A stretch of 64,000 bases of DNA from Clostridiales bacterium (GTDB taxonomy: Bacteria > Bacillota > Clostridia > Christensenellales > Borkfalkiaceae). Every line of letters starts with the position of its first letter. The first letter of the stretch is position 1. The notes beneath the pieces were generated by a model, which saw nothing but the letters and a program-made list of their open reading frames with translations, was not told the origin of the DNA and searched no databases. Of the stretch, positions 53,500-62,862 are shown one piece after another. The stretch spans positions 1-64,000 of the forward strand of contig SVIN01000009.1 in NCBI GenBank assembly GCA_015069495.1. The letters are read 5' to 3'. Made by a program: the position numbers and the translations under genes.

Positions 53500-56142
53500 T
53501 TAGAAGTTTAAGTCAACCTTCTTTTCTTTCGTTGCCTTGATAAAGCCTTCATCAAAGAGCTGCTTGGTGGAAGCGTAAGCAAATTCGCCTGCGTAATCAA
53601 CTGCTTCAAAGGTTTCGTCCTTTTCCGTACCAAGTTTTTCAGCAAGGTAACCAACCAAACGAAGTGCTTTCTTAGCGGCAGCGTCACTCTTTACCTTGAC
53701 CATGAAAGGCGTGCTTTCGTATGCTTTCTGCGCGCTTACGTCTTTCTGATGGTATACGGTCTGCTTAAATTCGGGATCGTTGGGATCCAAGTCAATATAG
53801 AAGCACAAAGTCTTACCGCAGATATTGATCTTCGCAACCGTATCACGGCCATAGTTGAATCTGTCGCCGTGCCAGCTTACGTTGGAGTTAATCTTCTTGT
53901 AAGAGGTCAATTCGTTTTTAAGGTCGCTGTAATATTCTTTAATCTTTTCTTCGCTCTGTCTCATCTTCGCGGTGAAACTTCTCTTCAAACGAATTACCAA
54001 ACCAGTTTCAGCGTCTACCAATTCATTGCCGACTTCTTCATAATGTGCCGCTTCTGCTACCGCCAATTCGCTTTCCGCTGTTTCCGCTGCAGGTTCTTCT
54101 GCCATCTCTTCAACGGGCGTTTCTTCTACAACTGTTTCTTCAACAGGTGCTTCGATAACTTCTTCAACGATTTCTTCTGCAACTTCTTCAACAATTTCTT
54201 CAGCGGGCGTTTCCTCTGCCGTTTCTTCGGTGGGAACTTCCTCCACGATTTCTTCTACTGTTTCTTCAACGGGTTCTTCTGTAGCCACGTTTTCTTCTAC
54301 AAACGCAAATTCTTCCGCTACTTCTTCAACGATTTCTTCAGTGATTTCTTCTGCGGGAGCTTCTTCAACGGGTTCTTCTACACACACTTCATCCACTGCA
54401 AGTTCGCAAGATGCGCAAATTTGGCAAAGTTCTTCGGATACACCTTTTGCCAAAGCGGAAACGCCTTCTTCATCGATGATAAGGTCATAATCGGGTTCTT
54501 CGTCTGCGCCAAGCTTATCTTCAACGATTTCTGCGATACGGTCATAGTCCACAGGGTCGGGCAAAATTTGTGCCGCTTGCGCTGCTTGGCATACCTTATC
54601 GTAGTCAATCGATTCACTAGGAATAATTTTGCCTGCAACCTTGGTAGCGATTTCGTCAATACCTTCTTCGTCAAGCATGATTTCGCAGGTCTGTTCAGAA
54701 CTTGCCGCCAATTTTTCAATCACGATATCTGCAAGCAAATCATAATCTACTTGAGGTGCTGCAGGTACTGCGATACGAGCGGCAACCATATCCGCAAGAC
54801 GTTCGTAATCCAATTCGGGTGCAGCGGGCGCGGCAGGCACTTCGATTCGGCCAGCCACCATATCCGCGATGCGTTCGTAATCCACTTCGGGAGCGGCGGG
54901 CATCGTCATTCTGCCAACAACCAACCCTGCAAGCATACCGTAATCCACAGCGGGCGCTTCAGGTACGGTCACTTTACCAGCCACCATATCCGAAAGGGCT
55001 TCATAGTCGATTTCTACCGCAGGTGCAGCGGGTACGGTAACTTTTTCCGCTACCATATCCGAAAGCACGTCGTAGTTAATTTCAATGGTAGGAACGGTTA
55101 CCTCGGGAACGTGCACTCTTTCCGCAACCATTTCAGCAATCAAGTTATAGTTCAATGCTTCGGGAGCGGGCGTTTCAGGAATCACGATTCGAGAAGCGAC
55201 CGTATCAGCCAATGCGTTGGGGTCAAGCGCGAGCGCTTGTTCAATGCGGTTGTAATCCACTTTTTCAGGATAAGGAAGAGATTCGACAACCTTTTCTGCT
55301 GCACCGCAGATAATTCTGTCATAATCAATTTTGGTTTCAACAGGAAGAACGGGTGCGGGCTCTTCGCCTTTGATTTGGTGAAGAATATCCATAAGCTTGT
55401 CGCCTACTTCTTCAACGATACGGCTGTAATCTACATTTTCAGCGGTAGGAAGCGCGGCAATTGCCTCGACTACCTGACGGCTGTGCGTAGCGGCGGTTTC
55501 TTCCGTTTTTGCGGAAACGGCTTCCACCAAGCGCGTATAATCTTCTTCGCTAGGCAAGTAAACGAGCTTGTTGTTGATTTCTACAGCCAAAGCCTGGATT
55601 TCGTCCAACAATGCTTGTTTTGCCTGAACGGCGTCTACCTTAGGATTGAGATCGCTGGTAAGGTAGTTGACGATTGCATCCAACTTAGGCGTTACGTCAC
55701 CAGAAAGAACGGCACCAACCGAATCCAATTTAGGATTGATTTCGTTGGTAACAACCGCTTGCGTCGTTTCGCAAATAGACTGCATGGTTACGTAGCCGTA
55801 TTTCAATTCCTCAAGGCTGTCAATGATGAGTTGCAATTTGCTCAACTCAGCCAAGATTTCTTCCATCGAGTTCAGTCTTTCACCGACCTCTTTGGTAAGC
55901 ATCGAAGCAAGACCATCGTAAATCGTTTGGTTTTGCTTGTAGCTAAAACGGATTTCTTGCGAAACGGCGGACGCGGACTTCTCGTGCGCATCTTTCAAAT
56001 CGCCGTGCAAGCTACCAATCTGCGCGGAAGCCATGCGGACTTCCATCAAAAGCGCATCTTTCGCCTGTTGCAATTCACGGGAAAGATATTGGTATACCCC
56101 CAAAAGATCTGCTTGGTTGTTTCTTCTCTTCGTTTCTGGCAT
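53500..56142 (-). CDS. Large repeat protein of unknown function (YDxIAxMVAxK-VPxAP repeats, Glu/Val-rich region, conserved C-terminal domain)
   Basis: Repeats such as VDYERIADMVAGRIEVPAAPAAPELDYERLADMVAARIAVPAAPQVDYDLLADIVIEKL; C-terminal KRSFTAKMRQSEEKIKEYYSDLKNELTSYKKINSNVSW...; start at MPETKRRN. Confidence 0.8.
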   Translation of the reverse strand: MPETKRRNNQADLLGVYQYLSRELQQAKDALLMEVRMASAQIGSLHGDLKDAHEKSASAVSQEIRFSYKQNQTIYDGLASMLTKEVGERLNSMEEILAELSKLQLIIDSLEELKYGYVTMQSICETTQAVVTNEINPKLDSVGAVLSGDVTPKLDAIVNYLTSDLNPKVDAVQAKQALLDEIQALAVEINNKLVYLPSEEDYTRLVEAVSAKTEETAATHSRQVVEAIAALPTAENVDYSRIVEEVGDKLMDILHQIKGEEPAPVLPVETKIDYDRIICGAAEKVVESLPYPEKVDYNRIEQALALDPNALADTVASRIVIPETPAPEALNYNLIAEMVAERVHVPEVTVPTIEINYDVLSDMVAEKVTVPAAPAVEIDYEALSDMVAGKVTVPEAPAVDYGMLAGLVVGRMTMPAAPEVDYERIADMVAGRIEVPAAPAAPELDYERLADMVAARIAVPAAPQVDYDLLADIVIEKLAASSEQTCEIMLDEEGIDEIATKVAGKIIPSESIDYDKVCQAAQAAQILPDPVDYDRIAEIVEDKLGADEEPDYDLIIDEEGVSALAKGVSEELCQICASCELAVDEVCVEEPVEEAPAEEITEEIVEEVAEEFAFVEENVATEEPVEETVEEIVEEVPTEETAEETPAEEIVEEVAEEIVEEVIEAPVEETVVEETPVEEMAEEPAAETAESELAVAEAAHYEEVGNELVDAETGLVIRLKRSFTAKMRQSEEKIKEYYSDLKNELTSYKKINSNVSWHGDRFNYGRDTVAKINICGKTLCFYIDLDPNDPEFKQTVYHQKDVSAQKAYESTPFMVKVKSDAAAKKALRLVGYLAEKLGTEKDETFEAVDYAGEFAYASTKQLFDEGFIKATKEKKVDLNF

Positions 56143-56279
56143 TTTACACCTCGTTTTATTCGCCTTCCTGAGCGAATTTAATTTTCCTATTCTTACTCTG
56201 CCCAAAGTAATACTTTGGAGTGCCTTAATTTTAGGATTTCAACCACAAAAAGTTGCAATCCTACTTCTATACATATACC

Positions 56280-56308
56280 ATTATAACACATCTAAGTCAA
56301 TCGGTCAA
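56280..56308 (-). promoter_or_regulatory. Promoter (TTGACC-17-TATAAT)
   Basis: Minus strand TTGACCGATTGACTTAGATGTGTTATAAT. Confidence 0.75.
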
Positions 56309-56474
56309 GAGTTTGATATAAAAATATCCGAAAAAAAACGAAATTTTTTATAAAAAATCGCATTTTTTCGGATAAGTTTATTGCTTTCAACGCGGACATG
56401 GTACCCACGTAGCCATTTTTTTGTTAAAATGGCAAACGGAAGTTTCGCCCACGCTTTACCCGCCTATGGCAAGA

Positions 56475-59147
56475 TTAATCATTTTTCTTTTTCTTTGCAA
56501 AAATACGTTGGAAAAGCTTTACAATTTCCACGATAGGAATGACGCAGAAACCAACGCCAAGCGCGATACCATATTCAGTCAAACCAATCGAGGTGAAACC
56601 AAACGCATCCGCAAGGAAAGGCACTTCACAAACAAGGGTCGTCAAGACAAGCGTACCAAGCGCAGCCAACCACAAAACAACGTTTTGTTTCTTCATGGTA
56701 AACAGACTTCCTCTCTGCGAACGCATGTTGAAGCTGTGGAAAATTTCCGCCATCGACATAGTCAAGAATGCCATGGTCATGCCGTGTGCACTTTCACCAT
56801 TGATGATATTCCACGAGCTATGTTCCATATAATTACCAATCATATACGAAATCAAAACGAGGATGGAAACCAACAAACCTTGGTAGACAACGTCTACCCC
56901 CAAACCGCCCGCAAAAATACCGTCTTTTGAGGATCTGGGTTCGCGTTTCATTACGTTGCTTTCCGCCGTTTCCATACCGAGCGCAAGCGCGGGGAACGAG
57001 TCGGTTACAAGGTTGATCCACAACAAATGTACGGGTTTTAAAATGGTGAAACCGCACAAGGTTGCCACGAAGATGGAGATAACTTCACTCATGTTGGACG
57101 CCAAGAGGAATTGGATGGCTTTACGGATATTGTCGTAAATACGTCTACCCTCTTCTACCGCGCCGACAATGGTCGCAAAGTTGTCGTCAGCAAGTACCAT
57201 GTCCGCAACGTTTTTGGTTACGTCCGTACCCGTGATACCCATACCGACACCGATGTCCGCCGCCTTAATCGAAGGCGCGTCGTTTACACCGTCACCCGTC
57301 ATAGCGGTGACTTTGCCGATACTTCTCCAAGCGTTTACGATACGCGTTTTATGTTCGGGTTGAACACGCGCGTACACACCGATAGTTTGGAATTCTTGCA
57401 TGAACGTTTCATCGTCCATTTCACTGAGTTGCGCACCGGAAATTGCGCAGGTATTTTCGTTGAGAATGCCCAATTCTTTTGCGATTGCAACCGCCGTATC
57501 AATATGGTCGCCCGTAATCATGATGGGACGGATACCTGCTTCCAAACAACGATCGATTGCATCTTTAACTTCGGGACGAACGGGGTCGATCATACCGCAA
57601 AGCCCCGTAAAGCAAAGTTTTTCTTCCAATGCCGCAGGGTCAAGGTTGGTGGGTTTTACTTCATAAGCGCGTTCTGCGCAAGCCAATACACGCAACGCGC
57701 GATCTGCCATCGCCTTGTTTGCAGAAAGAATTTCAGTCTTGTATTCCGCGGTCATAGGCACAGCCACGCCGTCTTTCAAGTAATGGGTACATCTATCGAT
57801 AACCACGTCGGGCGCACCTTTCGTGTACTGCACAAAGCCGTTGTCCGTTTCGTGTACGGTGGACATCATTTTACGACTGGAGTCGAACGGAGCTTCGCCC
57901 ACACGAGGGAATGCGACCTTTAAGGAATATTTCTTTTGACCGAGTTTATCCGCCCAAGCAACCAACGCGGTTTCCGTAGGTTCACCCGTCAAAGAGCCGT
58001 CTTCGAAGAGTTCAGCATCCGAGCAAAGCGCCATGCCGTTGGCAATACGGGTTTCGTTTTCGCCGAAGAAATCCACCACCGTCATTTTGTTTTGGGTCAG
58101 AGTACCCGTCTTATCCGAACAGATAATCTGTGCACAACCGAGGGTTTCTACCGCCGTTAATTTACGAATGATTGCATTGCGTTTGGACATGTTGGTAACA
58201 CCGATGGAAAGTACCACCGTAACTACCGCAGCAAGACCTTCGGGAATTGCCGCAACAGCCAAAGACACCGCTACCATGAACGCGTCCAATGCAAATTCAA
58301 AGTCGAAACCGCCGTGTTTGATAAGCTGTACACCGAACACGACAACACAGATACCAAGCACCAACCAGGTAAGGATTTGGGACAATTGGCCAAGCTTGAT
58401 TTGCAAAGGTGTTTTACCTTCCTCTGCTTGCGCCAACGCGCCTGCAATTTTACCCATTTCGGTATCCATACCCGTTGCCGTTACTACCGCGATACCACGG
58501 CCGTAAACAACCGTACCGCCCATGTAAACCATGTTTTTACGATCGCCCAAAGGCACGTCTTTTGCAGTGTCTGCAATCTGGATAGCTTCCGAAATTTTCG
58601 TTACGGGTAAGGATTCACCCGTCAACGCCGCTTCTTCAATTTTTAAGCTTGCGCTTTCCAAAATTCTGCCGTCGGCGGGTACTGCATCCCCTGCTTCAAG
58701 CAGGATGATATCACCAATAACCAACTCCTCGCTGGGTACGTGAATTACTTTACCGTCACGTAAAACTTTGGACGTGGCGGCTGACATTTCTTGTAACGCC
58801 TCGATGGCTTTTTCCGCTTTACTTTCTTGGAAAACACCCAAAACTGCGTTGATGATTACTACCGCTAAGATGATGATGACGTCGACAAATTCGCCCTCTT
58901 TACCTTGTGAAATTTCATAGATTGCAAGCGCGCCGCTGATAAATGCTGCCACAATCAAAATGATGATCATGGGGTCGGCGAGCTGTTCTAAGAAACGGCG
59001 GACGAGGGATTTTTTCTTCGCCGCAGCCAACTTGTTTCTGCCGTTTTCAATCAAGCGGGTGGATGCTTCGGACGAGGTTAAACCCGTGTCACGATTGGTT
59101 TCCAATGCTTGCAAAACGGCATTTTGTTCTTCGCAATAATGCTTCAT
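56475..59147 (-). CDS. Cation-translocating P2-type ATPase (calcium/manganese-type)
   Basis: SDKTGTLTQNKMTVVDFF, TGESLPVTK, MTGDGVNDAPSIKAADIGVGMGITGTDVTKNVADMVL, IPEGLAAVVT; start at MKHYCEEQN with AGGAGC RBS. Confidence 0.93.
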   Translation of the reverse strand: MKHYCEEQNAVLQALETNRDTGLTSSEASTRLIENGRNKLAAAKKKSLVRRFLEQLADPMIIILIVAAFISGALAIYEISQGKEGEFVDVIIILAVVIINAVLGVFQESKAEKAIEALQEMSAATSKVLRDGKVIHVPSEELVIGDIILLEAGDAVPADGRILESASLKIEEAALTGESLPVTKISEAIQIADTAKDVPLGDRKNMVYMGGTVVYGRGIAVVTATGMDTEMGKIAGALAQAEEGKTPLQIKLGQLSQILTWLVLGICVVVFGVQLIKHGGFDFEFALDAFMVAVSLAVAAIPEGLAAVVTVVLSIGVTNMSKRNAIIRKLTAVETLGCAQIICSDKTGTLTQNKMTVVDFFGENETRIANGMALCSDAELFEDGSLTGEPTETALVAWADKLGQKKYSLKVAFPRVGEAPFDSSRKMMSTVHETDNGFVQYTKGAPDVVIDRCTHYLKDGVAVPMTAEYKTEILSANKAMADRALRVLACAERAYEVKPTNLDPAALEEKLCFTGLCGMIDPVRPEVKDAIDRCLEAGIRPIMITGDHIDTAVAIAKELGILNENTCAISGAQLSEMDDETFMQEFQTIGVYARVQPEHKTRIVNAWRSIGKVTAMTGDGVNDAPSIKAADIGVGMGITGTDVTKNVADMVLADDNFATIVGAVEEGRRIYDNIRKAIQFLLASNMSEVISIFVATLCGFTILKPVHLLWINLVTDSFPALALGMETAESNVMKREPRSSKDGIFAGGLGVDVVYQGLLVSILVLISYMIGNYMEHSSWNIINGESAHGMTMAFLTMSMAEIFHSFNMRSQRGSLFTMKKQNVVLWLAALGTLVLTTLVCEVPFLADAFGFTSIGLTEYGIALGVGFCVIPIVEIVKLFQRIFAKKKKND

Positions 59148-59187
59148 TTTCTTGCTCCTATATTTATATATTTTATTTCTTTTTCGT

Positions 59188-59238
59188 GAAAATATGCGTT
59201 CCGTGCCAATGAAAACGAGGCACAGCGTTTGCCGTACC
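59188..59238 (-). terminator. Terminator in the P-type ATPase leader (riboswitch expression platform)
   Basis: Minus strand CGAGGTACGGC-AAAC-GCTGTGCCTCG-TTTTCATT; upstream GTTCCGTAC can pair with GTACGG as an antiterminator. Confidence 0.7.
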
Positions 59239-59283
59239 TCGAAATTTTTCAAAGAAAACTCTTTGTACGGAACAACCATATAC

Positions 59284-59374
59284 AAATGAGTCTCGCAATT
59301 TAAGACAAGCCAGACCTTACGGTCGGTGCTGTTGACTTGCCACGCATAATGCGTTTGCTACTCCCTCAATGGGA
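59284..59374 (-). ncRNA. yybP-ykoY-like manganese riboswitch aptamer
   Basis: Minus strand UGAGGGAGUAGC-AAACGCAUUAUGCGUGG-CAAGUCAACAGCACCGACCGUAAGGUCUGGCUUG-UCUUAAAUUGCGAGACUCA: GGGAGUAGC loop, ACGC/GCGU hairpin, GUAA-capped hairpin, GCGAGA loop, UGAG/CUCA closing helix. Confidence 0.75.
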
Positions 59375-59390
59375 TTTTTTAACAGTGTTT

Positions 59391-59419
59391 AGTTTATCAT
59401 ATTTTTTTTGCCTTGTCAA
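59391..59419 (-). promoter_or_regulatory. Promoter for riboswitch/P-type ATPase (TTGACA-17-TAAACT)
   Basis: Minus strand TTGACAAGGCAAAAAAAATATGATAAACT. Confidence 0.6.
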
Positions 59420-59439
59420 GCATTTGCAGGATGATCCTG

Positions 59440-59933
59440 CACTCAGACTTAGTGTCTTTTCGCACGTATTTGTAGGATACTTCGCGCATACCCCATGATA
59501 TGTGAAGTAAAATTCGACACTCAGTATAGTGTCTTTCCACACAGAAAGCTTCGTGCATACTCCATAAAACGAGTTAGATGCGAGGCAAGCTGAGCTTGCA
59601 GGCAGTAAAGTGTCTTTTCGTTCGTGTTTGTAAGGATACTTCGCGCATACCCCATGATATGTGAAGTAAAATTCGACACTCAGACTTAGTGTCTTTTCGC
59701 ACGTGTTTGTAGGATACTTCGCGCATAGCCGATAATATATGCGGTGAAATTCTACGCTCAGACTTAGTGTCTTATCACACACTTTACAGCCAGCTTCGTG
59801 CATACCCCATAAAACGAGTTAGATGCGAGGCAAGCTGAGCTTGCAGGCAGTAAAGTGTCTTATCGCGCGTATTTATAGTATACTTCGCGCATACCCCGCG
59901 GAAGCGCAACGCCGAAATACGACGCATATAACT
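59440..59933. repeat. Tandem array of six ~77-88-bp units of two alternating subtypes
   Basis: AGTGTCTT unit starts at 59451, 59528, 59609, 59688, 59766, 59854; each unit contains CTTCG[CT]GCATA. Confidence 0.9.
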
Positions 59934-59937
59934 TGTT

Positions 59938-60732
59938 TTATTCTTCATCCTCATCAGGAAGCTCTACATTATGATAAACGTTTTGCACGTCGTCGTGTTC
60001 TTCCAACGCGTCAATCATCTTTTCAAACGTAGCCACTTTGTCTTCGGGCAATGTGATTCTGTTTTGAGGAATCATGGCAACTTCTGCCTGAATGAAACGA
60101 ATCTTGGGTTCTTCTTCATCGTTTCGCTTGCCCTTGGGAGCTGCAGCCATCATTTCCGCATTCTTTTCTTCCAAGAATTTGCGAACTTCCGAGAAGGTTT
60201 CGGGTGCGGTGAAAATTTCATAAACGTCGTCGCTTACCACTACGTCGTCTGCACCTGCTTCCAATGCGATTTCGGTCATGGTATCTTCGTCCAATTCTAC
60301 CGTGCGTTCTACAACGATATAGCCTTTGTTGTCAAAGTTGTAGGATACGCAACCATTTTGGCCAAGCTGACCGCCGTGTTTACCCAAAATAGCGCGAACG
60401 TCGCCTGCCGTACGGTTGAGATTGTCCGTCAACGTAACAACGATAACCGCCGAACCTGCTACGCCGTAGCCTTCGTAGGTCAATTCTTTATAATCTGCCC
60501 CGCTCATTTCACCCGAAGCTTTTTTGATGCTGCGTTGAATGTTGTCGTTGGGCATGTTTGCAGCCTTTGCCTTCGCAATGATATCTGCAAGCTTGCTGTT
60601 CGTGTCGGGGTTGGGATTCGATTTTGCCGCAACGGCGATTTCTCTGCCGAGTTTGGTGAAGATACGCCCCTTCGCCGCGTCTGCTTTACCTTTTTTAGCT
60701 TGTATGTTATGCCATTTGCTATGTCCTGACAT
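59938..60732 (-). CDS. yebC: YebC/PmpR family protein
   Basis: MSGHSKWHNIQAKKGKADAAKGRIFTKLGREI, NVQRSIKKASG-type motif, EGYGVAGSAVIVVTLTDNLNRT. Confidence 0.96.
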   Translation of the reverse strand: MSGHSKWHNIQAKKGKADAAKGRIFTKLGREIAVAAKSNPNPDTNSKLADIIAKAKAANMPNDNIQRSIKKASGEMSGADYKELTYEGYGVAGSAVIVVTLTDNLNRTAGDVRAILGKHGGQLGQNGCVSYNFDNKGYIVVERTVELDEDTMTEIALEAGADDVVVSDDVYEIFTAPETFSEVRKFLEEKNAEMMAAAPKGKRNDEEEPKIRFIQAEVAMIPQNRITLPEDKVATFEKMIDALEEHDDVQNVYHNVELPDEDEE

Positions 60733-60751
60733 GTCTTTTTCTCCTTATTGT

Positions 60752-61501
60752 TTAGTCGTTAAATTGGTCCTTGCCTAATACGTACATGATAATACCTGCG
60801 GAAATTGCCGCGTTCAAGCTTTCCTGCGTGGCTTGCATAGGGATTTTCACCGTATGCGTTGCCGCCGCTTCCACCTCACCCGAAATGCCGTTTGCTTCGT
60901 TGCCAATGGCAAGCGCAAAACTTGCGGGCGGAGCGAAAGAAAATACGTTGACCCCACCCATGTCCGCCACCACGATGGGTGTATCCGCCAAAACGGATAA
61001 AATTTCCGAGCGGTTTGCGCGGTAAATTTTCGTGAAAAATACCCCGCTCATGCTAGCGCGAACGCTCTTAGGGGAATAGGGATCCGCACATTCTTCCGTC
61101 AAATATATTTCCTCATACCCCGCCGCGTTGGCTGTACGAATAATCGTCCCAACGTTGCCTGGGTCCGCGACACCGTCCAACAAAAGGCATTTGCCTTTGG
61201 GTGCGGTCAATGCGCGGGTGGGAATTTTAACACGGCAAAGAATACCCTGCGGGGTCTTTTCATCGGATAAAAAGCGGAACACATCGTCCGATACGCGGAC
61301 GATATCGTTTTCGGCAAACGGCACTTCGCCTGCATAGTTTTCCGACACAAACACGCGGTCGATTTCAAAATCACTGTTTTGACACTCTACCGCCATTTTG
61401 CGCCCCTCTACCAAGAACATGCCTTGTTGCTTGCGGGCTTTTTTATCCTTTAACGCCGCTGTTTCTTTGATAAGCGGATTGTTTTTTGAGGTTAAAATCA
61501 T
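60752..61501 (-). CDS. TrmH/SpoU-family RNA 2'-O-methyltransferase
   Basis: LLLDGVADPGNVGTIIRTANAAGYEEIYLTE, FALAIGNEANGIS, VKIPMQATQESLNAAISAGIIMY. Confidence 0.92.
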   Translation of the reverse strand: MILTSKNNPLIKETAALKDKKARKQQGMFLVEGRKMAVECQNSDFEIDRVFVSENYAGEVPFAENDIVRVSDDVFRFLSDEKTPQGILCRVKIPTRALTAPKGKCLLLDGVADPGNVGTIIRTANAAGYEEIYLTEECADPYSPKSVRASMSGVFFTKIYRANRSEILSVLADTPIVVADMGGVNVFSFAPPASFALAIGNEANGISGEVEAAATHTVKIPMQATQESLNAAISAGIIMYVLGKDQFND

Positions 61502-61516
61502 TTTCGTAAAATAGCG

Positions 61517-61546
61517 AAAAAAGCCTTTTGTTCAAAGGCTTTTCTT
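61517..61546 (-). terminator. Rho-independent terminator of infC-rpmI-rplT operon
   Basis: AAAAGCCTTTG-aac-AAAAGGCTTTTTT (minus strand). Confidence 0.85.
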
Positions 61547-61553
61547 TTTTCGA

Positions 61554-61904
61554 TTAAAGCGCTGCTTTTGCTTTTTCAACAAGCTGCGTGAATGCTGCGG
61601 GATCGGAGATAGCAAGATCTGCCAAAACCTTTCTGTTGAGGTTGATACCTGCTACGTTCAAACCGTGCATAAGCTTGCTGTAAGAAATACCATTGATTCT
61701 TGCAGCTGCATTGATTCTCGTAATCCAAAGACGACGGAAATCTCTCTTTCTCAATCTTCTGCCGATGTACGCATAGTTCAACGACTTCATTACAGCTTCG
61801 CGAGCGATTCTGTAAGATCTGCTCTTGCTGCCATAGTAACCTTTGGAAAGTTTGAAAATTTTTCTACGCTTTTTAACTGCGTTCACTGCTCTCTTAATAC
61901 GCAT
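61554..61904 (-). CDS. rplT: Ribosomal protein bL20
   Basis: [57 protein letters not shown]. Confidence 0.97.
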   Translation of the reverse strand: MRIKRAVNAVKKRRKIFKLSKGYYGSKSRSYRIAREAVMKSLNYAYIGRRLRKRDFRRLWITRINAAARINGISYSKLMHGLNVAGINLNRKVLADLAISDPAAFTQLVEKAKAAL

Positions 61905-61925
61905 AACTATCTATTCTCCTTTCTC

Positions 61926-62126
61926 TTATTTCTTGTAAGGCATCATGCTCTTAACCGTGTTTTCCTGCGTGGAAGCCACGAGAGCGCCTTGACGCAAACG
62001 TCTCTTTCTCTTTCTGTTCTTGGTTTCTGCTTTGTGGTTCTTACCGCTGTGCGAACGGTTAACTTTACCCGAACCGGTCAGCCAGAAACGTTTTTTCGTG
62101 CTGCTATGTGTTTTCTGTTTAGGCAT
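61926..62126 (-). CDS. rpmI: Ribosomal protein bL35
   Basis: MPKQKTHSSTKKRFWLTGSGKVNRSHSGKNHKAETKNRKRKRRLRQ. Confidence 0.96.
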   Translation of the reverse strand: MPKQKTHSSTKKRFWLTGSGKVNRSHSGKNHKAETKNRKRKRRLRQGALVASTQENTVKSMMPYKK

Positions 62127-62202
62127 ATATTTATCCTCCGAATTTTTTTTCTTTCTTAGTTATAACAACCTGCTGTTGCAGGGCTTGTCCATGCTTTGTC
62201 CC

Positions 62203-62712
62203 TTATTTCGCGGGCGAAAGGATCATCAAAATGTTTCTGCCTTCCGTCTTGGGTTCTTTGTCCATAACCGCTTTACCGCCAAGCATCTCGAAGAAACGTT
62301 TCATCACGTCGATACCCATGACAGCGTGCGCTTGCTGACGACCGCGCATACGGATGGAAACCTTTACCTTGTTGCCATCGCCAAGCATTTCAATCGTCTT
62401 CTTCGCCTTGACATTGAGATCGCCAATGTCAATCGTCATCGAAAGATAAATTTCTTTCAATTCGACTACCTTTTGATTCTTGCGGTTTTCCTTTTCCTTC
62501 TTCGCCTGTTCAAATTTGAACTTGCCATAGTTCATAATTTTACATACGGGGGGCACTGCGTTGGGAGAGATTTTTACCAAATCCAAATCTGCCTCTTCTG
62601 CAAGCTGCAACGCCGCGGATGCGCTCATGATACCAAGCTGTTCGCCTTCTGCCGAAATAACCCTGACTTCTCTATCGCGAATTTCTTCGTTGATTTGATG
62701 CTGTTCTTTAAT
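62203..62712 (-). CDS. infC: Translation initiation factor IF-3, probable ATT start
   Basis: INEEIRDREVRVISAEGEQLGIM, NYGKFKFEQAKKEKENRKNQ, GRQQAHAVMGIDVMKRF; ATT at 62712 preceded by TGAGGT. Confidence 0.9.
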   Translation of the reverse strand: MKEQHQINEEIRDREVRVISAEGEQLGIMSASAALQLAEEADLDLVKISPNAVPPVCKIMNYGKFKFEQAKKEKENRKNQKVVELKEIYLSMTIDIGDLNVKAKKTIEMLGDGNKVKVSIRMRGRQQAHAVMGIDVMKRFFEMLGGKAVMDKEPKTEGRNILMILSPAK

Positions 62713-62714
62713 GG

Positions 62715-62856
62715 TCGTATACCTCACGTCAAAATTAAAGGGTCGCCTTGCATCGGCAACCCTTGTTTCTACATAATACACCCGTTTTTCACGGTGGAAT
62801 ATTATTGAGCCGTATCAATCAAAACTATACGGCGAGAAGGTTTGCTTCTGCTTAGC
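62715..62856 (-). promoter_or_regulatory. infC leader with terminator-like attenuator (L20-leader-type region)
   Basis: Minus strand GCCGTAT-agttttgattg-ATACGGC hairpin, then AGGGTTGCC-gatgcaa-GGCGACCCTTTAATTTT just before infC. Confidence 0.6.
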
Positions 62857-62862
62857 TTTAAT

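Noticed and set aside
53749-56181. 810-aa plus-strand ORF opposite the repeat protein
   Set aside because: Phe/Cys/Arg-rich antisense of a repetitive gene; no promoter/RBS on plus strand
59366-59803. 145-aa ORF over the tandem repeat array
   Set aside because: Repetitive translation (SLSVEFYFTYHGVCAKYP) of a non-coding array; no RBS or homology logic
59440-59933. CRISPR array hypothesis for the repeats
   Set aside because: Units are contiguous ~80-bp diverged repeats without unique spacers, and no cas genes are present
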